This document shows positions 38,198 through 46,620 of a DNA stretch of 64,000 nt, piece after piece (within the stretch, counting starts at the first letter, position 1; the number at the start of each line of letters is the position of its first letter). The notes beneath the pieces are model-generated. The model saw only the letters and a program-made list of their open reading frames with translations, had not been told where the DNA came from and searched no databases. This stretch comes from Gemmatimonadota bacterium (GTDB taxonomy: Bacteria > Gemmatimonadota > Gemmatimonadetes > Longimicrobiales > Gaopeijiaceae), in the NCBI GenBank assembly GCA_022560615.1, contig JADFSR010000004.1, forward strand, positions 123,978 to 187,977, read 5' to 3'. The position numbers and the translations under genes were made by a program.

Positions 38198-38979
38198 TCT
38201 CTAGAACGTTCGAGGCTTGCCGCTCGGAGGGTCGAGCCGCGCTCGTGCCGTACGTCACCGCCGGATATCCTGCTCTCGATTCGACCGTGCCGCTCTTGGA
38301 GGCACTGGCATCAGCCGGGGGAGACGTGCTGGAGTTGGGCATCCCGTTCTCGGACCCGCTCGCCGATGGCCCAACCATTCAGCGTTCCTCGTTCGTGTCT
38401 CTGGAGAGCGGAACGACCGTACGCTCCGTGCTCGCCGACCTGCGCGCGTTCCGCTCGCGGAACGAGACGCCGGTCGTGCTCTTCACGTACCTGAATCCGG
38501 TGCTCCGATACGGAGTCGATGCCTTCCTGGCGGATGCCGTCGAGGCTGGCGCGAACGGCCTTCTCCTGACCGACCTGCCGGCCGGGGCGGATCCTGGCCT
38601 GGAAGAGAGAATCTCCACGTCACCGCTCGACCTGATCCGACTCGTCGCACCGACCACTGCGCCGGATCGAGTCCCCGAGATTGCTGCGGGTGGTTCGGGC
38701 TTCCTGTATTACATCTCCCGGACGGGCGTCACGGGAGCGAGGTCTGAGTTGAGGGATGCAATCCGTGACGAGGTCGGCCGAGTTCGAGAGGCGGTCTCCC
38801 TACCGGTTGCCGTCGGGTTCGGGATCTCCACTCCGGAGCAGGCCGGCGAGGTTGCCGCGGTTGCCGACGGGGTCGTCGTGGGAAGCGCATTGATCCAAGT
38901 GCTCGAGGACGGGGGGATCGATTCCGCTGCCAGCTTTCTGTCGTCCCTCCGGTCTGGCATGGACGCCGTGCGCCACTAG
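38194..38979 (+). CDS. trpA: Tryptophan synthase alpha chain TrpA
   Basis: 261 residues, TTG start overlapping the HD-GYP stop by 4 bases. Cleaves indole-3-glycerol phosphate to indole. The catalytic Glu is in 'LELGIPFSDPLADGPTIQ', 'VPYVTAGYP' carries the substrate strand, and 'GFLYYISRTGVTGAR' and 'PVAVGFGIST' complete the site. It is convergent with rqcH, with the two stop codons interlocked (TAG/CTA). Confidence 0.95.
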   Translation: MISRTFEACRSEGRAALVPYVTAGYPALDSTVPLLEALASAGGDVLELGIPFSDPLADGPTIQRSSFVSLESGTTVRSVLADLRAFRSRNETPVVLFTYLNPVLRYGVDAFLADAVEAGANGLLLTDLPAGADPGLEERISTSPLDLIRLVAPTTAPDRVPEIAAGGSGFLYYISRTGVTGARSELRDAIRDEVGRVREAVSLPVAVGFGISTPEQAGEVAAVADGVVVGSALIQVLEDGGIDSAASFLSSLRSGMDAVRH

Positions 38980-40610
38980 TAATCGCTATCGACGAGCGTT
39001 TCAAGCGCGCGCTCGTCCGGCTCGACGAACACGGTCCGTACGCGATCGGGCACGACCGAGCCCGGTGCCGCCCCACGCGGCTTCCGGACGTACTTGCGGA
39101 GCGTCCAGTCGACTGGTGCACTGCCCGACGTACGGGCCTTCGAGTGCAGAACCGCCAGCATCGCCGCCTCCTCTAGGTCACGCGCGGGGGGGTTGCCGGG
39201 TCCGTTCCACCTCAGAATGACGTGGGCTCCCGCCGTGTGGCGGGCGTGCAGCCACACGTCGGTCGGCGCGGAGTGATGGAACGTGAGATCGTCGTTGTGG
39301 CGTGCGCCACGCCCCACTCGGATCTCGATGCCGCCCGAGCTGCGGAAGCGGCGGTACGGCGGTAGCTGTTTCCTCCCCCCCTTTCCCACCGTCAGAACGT
39401 CATCCGGTATGGCCGCCTCGATCTCGCCCGCCGATACGTTTCCCGAACCGGCCCGCTCGACGAGCGAACGCAAGGTCGTGAGCCCGGACTCAGCCTGGGC
39501 GATGAGAGACGGCAGCCGTTCCCGAGCGCGGGTAGCCCTGCCGGCGCGATCGTAATAACCACTCGCGTTGGCGTGCGTGGCTAGAGCAGGATCGAGCTCT
39601 ACCACGACACTTTTCCCCTCGAAGTCTTCGAGCCTTACGCCGGCGACGCCGCTAGGAATCTCGGAGAACCGGGCGAGGATGAGGTCACCGATCGCGCGCA
39701 GCCCATGCTCGTCCGGCAGACCGTCCAGCTCAGCGATCAATCGAGTCACTCGACGCTCCGCCTGCTCGATCGCGCGCTCGAGGCGGCGAAGCAGCGGTGG
39801 ATCGAGGAAGACGGCTCGCGAGCCGTCGGCACCGTCGTGGTCGGCCATGCGCTCGAGCGCTTCGATGAGCGAGTCCACCGGCTCCGCGTCCTCATGTGGC
39901 AGCCTGAAAGGGTATGGCTGGAGTCCTCGAGGCGACCGGAGCAGTACGGGTTCCGGGTCGGCCTTCCCGGACGCCCACCGCTCCCAGAGCGCCTGACCGC
40001 CATTCTCCAGTGATTCGTCGAGAAGAGCGGCCGCGTTCACCGGAGATGTCCACGCAACGTTGGAGATGAGGCGCTTGCGACGCTCCTTATCGTCGAGCCC
40101 CGAAGTGAGCGCTCGCCACTCCTCGACCGTGATGGCTCCATCGGTACCGCGTCTAGCCGAGGGCGCGGGAAGGGCGTAGGGCTGTCCGACGCGCAGGGTT
40201 CGCTTCCCGACGCGCGTGTGTAGCACGTGCCGGATCACTTGTTCTTCGCCCTCCGTCACGATGCAATTCCATTGGTTCCCGAGGAGCTCGATCATCAGGT
40301 CCCGAGACCTTCGGCGACCACGCACCGGCATCAATTCGAAGACGAGGAGTCGTTCATCCGGGGGCGCGTAGACCCTACGAACTCGCGTCGGCAGCTTGAT
40401 GGCGCCCGGCCCAGGCTCGGACGCGGCGAAGGTCTGGAGGTACCCGCGCGTAGGGTGGAGTCGCCACAGGAGCGTCGAATCGCGGAAGAACAGCACGACG
40501 TCTCGCTGCACTCCGTCCAAACGGATCGCCGAAAGCCGCGCGCGTGCGAGGCGCTCGTCGAGCTCGCGCGCCGTGTGCCGCACAAGCAGTGCGTCCCATC
40601 GCATCGACAT
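38976..40610 (-). CDS. rqcH: NFACT-family ribosome quality-control protein (RqcH/Rqc2 type)
   Basis: About 544 residues from ATG 40610 (an in-frame ATG at 40649 would add 13 poorly conserved residues). N-terminal NFACT-N domain, a helical and coiled middle (about 260-370), and a C-terminal NFACT-R RNA-binding domain with 'RRFRSSGGIEIRVGRGARHN' and 'TDVWLHARHTAGAHVILR'. In bacteria RqcH recruits alanyl-tRNA to obstructed 50S subunits and adds alanine tails. The Asp/Arg tRNA-binding positions were not individually checked. Slightly shorter than Firmicutes RqcH. Confidence 0.85.
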   Translation of the reverse strand: MSMRWDALLVRHTARELDERLARARLSAIRLDGVQRDVVLFFRDSTLLWRLHPTRGYLQTFAASEPGPGAIKLPTRVRRVYAPPDERLLVFELMPVRGRRRSRDLMIELLGNQWNCIVTEGEEQVIRHVLHTRVGKRTLRVGQPYALPAPSARRGTDGAITVEEWRALTSGLDDKERRKRLISNVAWTSPVNAAALLDESLENGGQALWERWASGKADPEPVLLRSPRGLQPYPFRLPHEDAEPVDSLIEALERMADHDGADGSRAVFLDPPLLRRLERAIEQAERRVTRLIAELDGLPDEHGLRAIGDLILARFSEIPSGVAGVRLEDFEGKSVVVELDPALATHANASGYYDRAGRATRARERLPSLIAQAESGLTTLRSLVERAGSGNVSAGEIEAAIPDDVLTVGKGGRKQLPPYRRFRSSGGIEIRVGRGARHNDDLTFHHSAPTDVWLHARHTAGAHVILRWNGPGNPPARDLEEAAMLAVLHSKARTSGSAPVDWTLRKYVRKPRGAAPGSVVPDRVRTVFVEPDERALETLVDSDY

Positions 40611-40688
40611 GCCGAAAGCTAACCGGGTCAACTCGATGAGGCGGCCCATTGTACTTCTACCACGGGCTGCTAGGGACCATGTTTAGCC

Positions 40689-41270
40689 GTGAACAACGGT
40701 CGACACCCCCTCATCGAGGCCGCAGCCGAAGGCACGTTGCCCGAGTGGGCAGCAGTGGGCCCCAGCCGACGCGCACACATGGTGCGCGTTTCCGAACTGC
40801 TGGGTGCCTGGGCCGACGCACTCGGACTCTCCGACTGGGACCGGTACCGGTGGCGTGCGGCCGGATTCCTGCATGACGCCCTTCGCGAGGTCGCGCCTGA
40901 CGTCCTGCGTCCGAAGGTGCCCCCTAACCAATCTTCGCTTCCTGGGCCGATTCTGCATGGGCCCGCTGTAGCCGAACGGCTGCGGGTGCATGGCGTGCTC
41001 GACGGAGAGCTGCTCATTGCGCTGACGTATCACACCGTGGGCCACGCATCGCTCGGCATGCTGGGTCGTGCCTTGTATGCGGCGGACTTTCTGGATCCGG
41101 GGCGAACTTTCATTCCGGAGTGGAGGGCAGGACTCCGGGCACGAATGCCTGCGGAGCTCGACGCTGTCACCCGGGACATCGTGGGCGCGCGAGTCCGTCA
41201 CGTCGTGGATCGCGGGCTCGATCTGCTTCCGGATACGGTCGGATTCTGGAACGCGCTGGTGACAGAGTGA
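40689..41270 (+). CDS. yqeK: YqeK-like HD-domain nucleotidase (probable Ap4A hydrolase)
   Basis: 193 residues, GTG start. HD-domain layout: 'SRRAHMVRVSELL' (first His), 'AAGFLHDALRE' (HD pair), 'LTYHTVGHA' and 'LYAADFLDPGR', which is the YqeK-type ending. YqeK proteins hydrolyse symmetrical diadenosine tetraphosphate. Followed at once by the LytR_C gene (TGATG junction). The usual partner rsfS is not adjacent here. Confidence 0.82.
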   Translation: MNNGRHPLIEAAAEGTLPEWAAVGPSRRAHMVRVSELLGAWADALGLSDWDRYRWRAAGFLHDALREVAPDVLRPKVPPNQSSLPGPILHGPAVAERLRVHGVLDGELLIALTYHTVGHASLGMLGRALYAADFLDPGRTFIPEWRAGLRARMPAELDAVTRDIVGARVRHVVDRGLDLLPDTVGFWNALVTE

Positions 41271-41752
41271 TGGCCAGCTCTCGCTCCCGAATCGCTTGGA
41301 GTCTGGTGCTCGCCGCAGTCGCAATTGGTGTCGGTGTCTTTGTCGTTGGATCCGGCGTCGCCCCCTCCCCGGTGGTCAACGATGCGCAGCGAGGCCCGAT
41401 GCCGACCACCCGCGTCCGCGTCGAGGTCCTGAACGCAGGCGGGATCGCCGGCTTGGCGCGGGACGCGACTGAATACTTACGCGACTCCGGGTTCGACGTC
41501 GTGGACTATGGAAACGCTGGGGACTTCGACGCCGATACCTCGGTTGTCTTGGACCGCGTCGGGCGGGACGAAACGGCGAGGGCCGTTGCGGATGTACTCG
41601 GAATCAATAACGTGCGGAGCCAACCAGACTCGAATCTCTACGTGGATGTGTCCGTACTGCTGGGAAGTGAATGGCGTCGCCCGGAGCTGCCCGAGGCGGA
41701 TGGCCGCGAGCAGCCGGCATGGTGGGATCCGCGCGGTTGGTTCAGGCGATAG
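41270..41752 (+). CDS. LytR C-terminal-domain membrane protein
   Basis: 160 residues from ATG 41270, which shares one base with the yqeK stop. One N-terminal membrane helix (about 8-28) is followed by an extracytoplasmic LytR_C domain: 'TRVRVEVLNAGGIAGLARDA', then 'YLRDSGFDVVDYGNA' and 'VLDRVGRDETARAVADVLGI'. This domain is usually found on cell-wall or envelope proteins and has no known enzymatic activity. The LytR-CpsA-Psr catalytic domain itself is absent. Ends in a Trp/Arg-rich tail. Confidence 0.8.
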   Translation: MASSRSRIAWSLVLAAVAIGVGVFVVGSGVAPSPVVNDAQRGPMPTTRVRVEVLNAGGIAGLARDATEYLRDSGFDVVDYGNAGDFDADTSVVLDRVGRDETARAVADVLGINNVRSQPDSNLYVDVSVLLGSEWRRPELPEADGREQPAWWDPRGWFRR

Positions 41753-41779
41753 ACGACGACTCACGACTCCACGGGATAG

Positions 41780-42538
41780 ATGGCGAACAGCAAGGGCAGG
41801 GCGAGGGCGACGGGTCGGAGTAGCGACGCGGAAGCCGGAAAGTCGAAGAAGGACGCGCAGCCGCACAACAAGGCGGTCGAGTGGGCGAAGTCGTTCGTCA
41901 TCGCCGCGCTGCTCTTTGTCTTCCTTCGCTCGTTCCTCGTGCAGACGTTCGTGATCACGTCGGGTTCGATGGAGGAGACGCTGCTCGTCGGCGACATGTT
42001 GCTGGTGAATCGCGCCTCCATCGGGTCGTATATCCCGTTTACGAACGTGCGGATTCCCGGCTACTCGACGCCCAAGCGAGGAGACGTGCTCGTCTTCGAT
42101 CCGCCGCACGAAGAGACGCTGAAGCTCGTAAAGCGTCTCGTCGGCATGCCTGGCGATACGCTACGCATGAGGAATCGCGTGCTGTACGTGAATGATGAGG
42201 CCCTCGACGAACCGTACCTAAGGCACAGCGACGTCGGTGACGAAACGCACCCGTGGATGGAGTGGCAAAGGGAGTTCCTCTTACCCGGCACCGATCCGCA
42301 GACGTATGCGCCTACACGGGACACTTGGGGTCCGCTCGTGATCCCCGAGGATCGATACTTCATGATGGGGGACAACCGGGAGACGAGCCTCGACTCCCGT
42401 TACTGGGGCCTTCTCGAGGGTTGGCGCCTGGAGGGTCGGGCGGTCTTTACGTACTTCTCATACAACAAGGAGTCGTACCGGCCTTTCCCGTGGCTCCGCG
42501 AGATCCGCGGCAGCCGAATCGGTCGCGGCATCAGGTAG
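41780..42538 (+). CDS. lepB: Signal peptidase I
   Basis: 252 residues. A charged cytoplasmic N-terminus (1-35), one membrane helix (about 36-56), then the S26 catalytic domain: nucleophile Ser63 (ITSGSMEETLLVGD) and general base Lys118 (KLVKRLVGMPGD), with 'YFMMGDNRETSLDSRYWG' as box D/E. Cleaves signal peptides on the periplasmic face. Convergent with rlmN, with about 20 bases between. Confidence 0.95.
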   Translation: MANSKGRARATGRSSDAEAGKSKKDAQPHNKAVEWAKSFVIAALLFVFLRSFLVQTFVITSGSMEETLLVGDMLLVNRASIGSYIPFTNVRIPGYSTPKRGDVLVFDPPHEETLKLVKRLVGMPGDTLRMRNRVLYVNDEALDEPYLRHSDVGDETHPWMEWQREFLLPGTDPQTYAPTRDTWGPLVIPEDRYFMMGDNRETSLDSRYWGLLEGWRLEGRAVFTYFSYNKESYRPFPWLREIRGSRIGRGIR

Positions 42539-42561
42539 TCTCGCGAGACGGGCTGCTCGCT

Positions 42562-43638
42562 CTACCCGCGTCCCTGTTCGAGCTGCACGAGTGTGTGGGC
42601 GCGGAGTTGGCCGCACGCGGCGTCGATGTCGCGTCCCCGCGTCTCACGCACCGCAGCGGATACACCGGCCGCTTCCAAGACAGCGGCGAAGTCTCTGATT
42701 CGCTCCGGTGGGGACGGACGCCAGTCCTGATAGGGAATCGGATTGAAGGGGATGAGATTGACGAAGGCGCGGACTTGGCTCGCGATCTCGGCGAGCTTGG
42801 GGGCTAACGCCATGTCGTCGTTGATTCCCCGGATCATCGTGTACTCGAAAGTGATCCTCTTGCCGCCACTATCGTTGAACTTCCCGAGCGCCTCCAGCAA
42901 CTCGGGCAAGGGGTGTCTCTTCTCCAACGGGATCAACGAGCCGCGGAGCTCGGTCTCCGGTGCGTGCAGCGAGAGCGCGAGCCGGAACTGCTCTGGCCGT
43001 TCTGCGAGCTCGAGGATTCCGGGCACCACGCCGACGGTCGACACCGTGATCCGCCGTGCACCGACTCCGTACCCCTGGTTCAGGATGGTGAGCGACGCAT
43101 GCACGGACTTCCGGTTGGCGAACGGCTCTCCCATGCCCATGTAGACGATGTTCGTGATGGTGCCGCGCCCGTTCTGTTCGGCCCACCGGCGGGAGGCGCG
43201 GTACTGGGAGACGATTTCGCCGGCTGTGAGCTGTCTGTTGAAGCCACCCCATCCGGTCGCGCAGAACGTGCACGCGAGTGCGCACCCGACTTGAGAAGAG
43301 ATGCACAGGGTCATCCGCTTCTTCGTCGGGATCAGCACCGATTCGATCAACTCGCCGTCGGCGAGCCGCCAGAGATGTTTGACGGTGCCGTCTTCGCTCA
43401 GTGCGACCTGCGCCGACTCAGCCTCGACCAGTGCGAAGCGCTCACGCAGCGCTTCCCGTTCGCGGAATGGCAAGTCCGTCATCTCTTCGATCGACGGCGC
43501 AAGTCCCTCGTAGATCCACCGCTTGACCTGTGCGGACCGATAGGGGGGCTGCGCCCTCGCCTCGAAGTGCTCTGCCAGCGCCCGGCCCAGCTCGTCCGGC
43601 GTCAACGAGAGCAGATCGATGGCTTGCGTGGGAGGCAT
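42562..43638 (-). CDS. rlmN: Dual-specificity 23S rRNA/tRNA adenine C2-methyltransferase RlmN
   Basis: 358 residues. Radical-SAM CxxxCxxC at Cys119, Cys123 and Cys126 (CALACTFCATG), and a C-terminal catalytic Cys near residue 347 ('DIDAACGQL'). Methylates C2 of A2503 in 23S rRNA and A37 in some tRNAs. 'GMGEPFANRKSV' is the SAM-binding motif. Together with MtaB and MiaB, this gives three radical-SAM RNA-modifying enzymes in one window. Confidence 0.95.
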   Translation of the reverse strand: MPPTQAIDLLSLTPDELGRALAEHFEARAQPPYRSAQVKRWIYEGLAPSIEEMTDLPFREREALRERFALVEAESAQVALSEDGTVKHLWRLADGELIESVLIPTKKRMTLCISSQVGCALACTFCATGWGGFNRQLTAGEIVSQYRASRRWAEQNGRGTITNIVYMGMGEPFANRKSVHASLTILNQGYGVGARRITVSTVGVVPGILELAERPEQFRLALSLHAPETELRGSLIPLEKRHPLPELLEALGKFNDSGGKRITFEYTMIRGINDDMALAPKLAEIASQVRAFVNLIPFNPIPYQDWRPSPPERIRDFAAVLEAAGVSAAVRETRGRDIDAACGQLRAHTLVQLEQGRG

Positions 43639-43756
43639 TGCTTAACTTAGCCGCCGGCCGGAACCCGCTGAAGGCGAGGCAAATAACGTGGTGAGCGACA
43701 GGCTCGTTCACGACGCCCTCCATGGTCCTCAGGCATTACGCGCGCGCGCACATTCG

Positions 43757-43776
43757 CCCAGAGCGAGGACTCTGGG
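43757..43776 (+). other. Short hairpin in the aspS leader
   Basis: CCCAGAG, six-base loop, CTCTGGG: a perfect 7-bp stem about 50 bases before the aspS start. The rest of the 187-base gap (43639-43825) shows nothing else. Could be a leader structure or a weak terminator. Confidence 0.3.
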
Positions 43777-43825
43777 CCGTGTCGAGGCGCCCTGCCCCCC
43801 GTCGAACCCGAAGACCGATTCTGAG

Positions 43826-45607
43826 ATGACCGACATAGAGAACGAACGAACACAGATGCGCTCGCGCATGGTGGGCGGTCTGCGGGCCGAGCATGCGGGG
43901 GAGCGGATGGAGTTGGCGGGCTGGGTCCACCGCCGCCGAAACCTTGGTGGCCTGGTCTTCGTGGACCTTCGCGACCGCAGCGGCTTGCTGCAGCTCTCCT
44001 TCGGTCCTGACTGGACTGACGCAGCGAGCATGGAGATCGCAGGCGACATCGGGCACGAGGACGTGATTCGAGTCGTCGGGACGGTCGAGCTTCGGCCGGA
44101 GGGGGCCCGCAACAAGGACATCGAGACGGGAGAGATCGAGATCAAGGCGGTGACCCTGGAGATCCTCTCGGACGCCGAGACACCCGCCATCCCCGTGTAC
44201 CGAGCGCCGGAAGACGAGCTGCCCGCCGAGGAACTCCGCCTGCAGCACCGCGTTCTCGACCTTCGGCGTCGGGAGCTTCAGGAGGTGTTGATTCTCCGAC
44301 ACGAGCTCATCCTCGCGACGCGTAACTACATGGACCGGCATGGCTTCCTCGAAATCGAGACGCCCATCCTGACCAAGGCGACGCCGGAGGGCGCGCGCGA
44401 CTACCTGGTGCCGAGCCGTGTTCACAAGGGCGAGTTCTACGCGCTTCCTCAGAGCCCGCAAATCTACAAGCAAATTCTGATGATCGCAGGCTTTGACCGG
44501 TACTTCCAAATCGCGCGGTGCTTCCGCGACGAGGATCTGCGTGCGGACCGTCAGCCCGAGTTTACCCAGATCGACGTGGAGGCGTCCTTCGTGCAGCCGG
44601 AGGACATTTTCGTGTTGATGGAGGGGCTCATGGCTCGCCTCTCGGACGTGGCCGGGCTCGACGCGTCGCTGCCGTTCTCCCGCCTCACTTGGGCGGACGC
44701 GATGGACCGGTTCGGATCGGACCGCCCCGACCTGCGCTTCGGCCTCGAGATCGTGGATTGGACGGAGGCGACGGCCTCTCTGGACTTCGGCATCATCCGG
44801 TCGGCGGTCGCAGCCGGAGGCCGGGTGCGTGGTATCTGCTTGAGGGGTGGGGCTCGCCTGTCCAGGAGGCAGATCGAGGTGATCGAAGCCGAGGCGAAGG
44901 CGACCGGAGCTCCCGGTCTTCTTTGGGCAAAATGCACCGAGGAGGGTACCTCGGGGCCGCTCGGGAAGTTCTTGCGGCCGGAGCACGCGGTCGCTATGGG
45001 CTTGGAGGCCGGCGACCTCGCTTTGCTCGCCGCGGGCTTCGATGACATCACATCGCCGGCGTTGGCAGCGGCGCGCGTGGCGGCCATCACGGTCCTCGAA
45101 CTCGAGCCCGAGAGAGAGCACGCGTGGCTTTGGGTCACCGACTTCCCGGTCTTCGATCAAGAGGACGGGGTGTTGACGGCGAGCCACCACCCGTTCGTGA
45201 TGCCCCACGTCGACGACCTGGACTTGCTCGAGACGGACCCGGCAGCGGTGCGGGGAACGGCTTATGATTTGGTGTACAATGGAACCGAGCTCGGGTCCGG
45301 CAGCATCCGGATCCACCAGCCGGAGCTCCAGCGGCGCATATTGCGGGCACTGGGGCTCGGCGACGAGGAGATCGATGAGAAGTTCGGGTTCCTGCTCAAT
45401 GCGTTGGCCGCGGGTGCGCCGCCACACGGGGGCATCGCGTTGGGAATCGACCGAATCGTGCAGCGCTTCACTGGATCACGTAGTCTCAGGGACGTGATCG
45501 CGTTCCCGAAGACCACTGCGGCGCGAGCTCTCTTCGAGGGCGCGCCCACGGCACTCGGTGACGAGCAGCTAGAAGAGCTCGGTCTCACGATCACGAAGAA
45601 GAAGTAG
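43826..45607 (+). CDS. aspS: Aspartyl-tRNA synthetase, bacterial type
   Basis: 593 residues from ATG 43826. OB-fold anticodon-binding domain ('MELAGWVHRRRNLGG'), then class-II catalytic core with motif 2 'ARCFRDEDLRADRQPEFTQ' and motif 3 'GGIALGIDRIVQRF', and a GAD insertion domain between (about 300-410), which marks the bacterial form. An upstream in-frame GTG at 43688 would add 46 low-similarity residues and is rejected. Whether it also charges tRNA-Asn cannot be told from the window. Confidence 0.95.
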   Translation: MTDIENERTQMRSRMVGGLRAEHAGERMELAGWVHRRRNLGGLVFVDLRDRSGLLQLSFGPDWTDAASMEIAGDIGHEDVIRVVGTVELRPEGARNKDIETGEIEIKAVTLEILSDAETPAIPVYRAPEDELPAEELRLQHRVLDLRRRELQEVLILRHELILATRNYMDRHGFLEIETPILTKATPEGARDYLVPSRVHKGEFYALPQSPQIYKQILMIAGFDRYFQIARCFRDEDLRADRQPEFTQIDVEASFVQPEDIFVLMEGLMARLSDVAGLDASLPFSRLTWADAMDRFGSDRPDLRFGLEIVDWTEATASLDFGIIRSAVAAGGRVRGICLRGGARLSRRQIEVIEAEAKATGAPGLLWAKCTEEGTSGPLGKFLRPEHAVAMGLEAGDLALLAAGFDDITSPALAAARVAAITVLELEPEREHAWLWVTDFPVFDQEDGVLTASHHPFVMPHVDDLDLLETDPAAVRGTAYDLVYNGTELGSGSIRIHQPELQRRILRALGLGDEEIDEKFGFLLNALAAGAPPHGGIALGIDRIVQRFTGSRSLRDVIAFPKTTAARALFEGAPTALGDEQLEELGLTITKKK

Positions 45608-45633
45608 AAGGCTGAGGCTTTCCAGGAGAGAAT

Positions 45634-46620
45634 TTGCCCAACGGCGATACGATCGTAGAGCATCGACTCGACGCGGAGGGGGCCGACCCCCTCATGCTGA
45701 CCGGGGTCATCGATCGCAACCTGCAGGAAGTCACGCGGCTCTTTGGCATCCGGGTCGTGATGCGCGGCGATCATCTCATCCTCTCGGGTAGCCTCGCTTC
45801 AGTCGAGAGGGCGGCCCCGGTCGTGCAGCACATGATCGAGCTTTCTCGCTTGCGCGCGCCGTTCGACGTGCCGGACATCGGCCGCTTCGCGGATGGCGTC
45901 GACGCGCTCGGCCCTGAAGGGATCGTCCACCCCGAAGACGAAATACGCATCGCGATCCCCGGCTCGCGGCGGGTCATCGTGCCGAAGTCCGATGGTCAGC
46001 GGCGGTACGTGCAGAGGATCACCAACAACGACATCGTCATCGGTATCGGTCCCGCCGGGACCGGAAAGACATACCTCGCTGTGGCGTGCGGCCTCGACGC
46101 GCTCTACAAGAAGCGTGTGCGCCGGATCATCCTGGTACGTCCGGCGGTCGAAGCCGGGGAGAATCTGGGCTTTCTTCCCGGGGACCTTCAGGAAAAGGTC
46201 GACCCGTATCTTCGTCCGCTCTACGACGCGCTCGAGGACATGATGCCGCCCGACCGGATGCGGCGGGCGCTGGAGGAGTCGACGATCGAGATCGTTCCGC
46301 TGGCATATATGCGCGGCCGCACGCTGTCGGACGCTTTCGTCATTCTCGACGAGGCTCAGAACGCCACGACGGCGCAAATGATGATGTTCTTGACCCGCCT
46401 TGGGCTGAATTCCCAGGTCGTGATCACCGGGGACAAGACGCAGATCGATCTTCCCCGCGCGACCGACTCCGGTCTCTTGGAGGTCGAGCGCATTCTGTCG
46501 GACATCGACGGGATCTCGATCGTGTACCTCGACGTCAAGGACGTCATCCGGCACCGGCTCGTGAAGGACATCATCAACGCCTACGCGCGGGCGTCGGAGG
46601 CGGAGGACGAACCGTCGTGA
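45634..46620 (+). CDS. PhoH-family ATPase
   Basis: 328 residues, TTG start preceded by AGGAGA. An N-terminal KH-like segment (about 20-80) precedes a P-loop domain with Walker A 'GPAGTGKTYLA' near residue 138, 'ILVRPAVEAGENLGFLPGDL' and Walker B 'FVILDEAQNATTAQM'. Family role in RNA metabolism or ribosome maturation is suggested by the conserved phoH - 7TM-HD - ybeY order present here. The stop overlaps the next gene by 4 bases. Confidence 0.92.
   Translation: MPNGDTIVEHRLDAEGADPLMLTGVIDRNLQEVTRLFGIRVVMRGDHLILSGSLASVERAAPVVQHMIELSRLRAPFDVPDIGRFADGVDALGPEGIVHPEDEIRIAIPGSRRVIVPKSDGQRRYVQRITNNDIVIGIGPAGTGKTYLAVACGLDALYKKRVRRIILVRPAVEAGENLGFLPGDLQEKVDPYLRPLYDALEDMMPPDRMRRALEESTIEIVPLAYMRGRTLSDAFVILDEAQNATTAQMMMFLTRLGLNSQVVITGDKTQIDLPRATDSGLLEVERILSDIDGISIVYLDVKDVIRHRLVKDIINAYARASEAEDEPS

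Noticed and set aside
43736..45427. 563-codon minus-strand frame across aspS
   Set aside because: Shadow caused by third-position GC; aspS motifs are complete on the plus strand.
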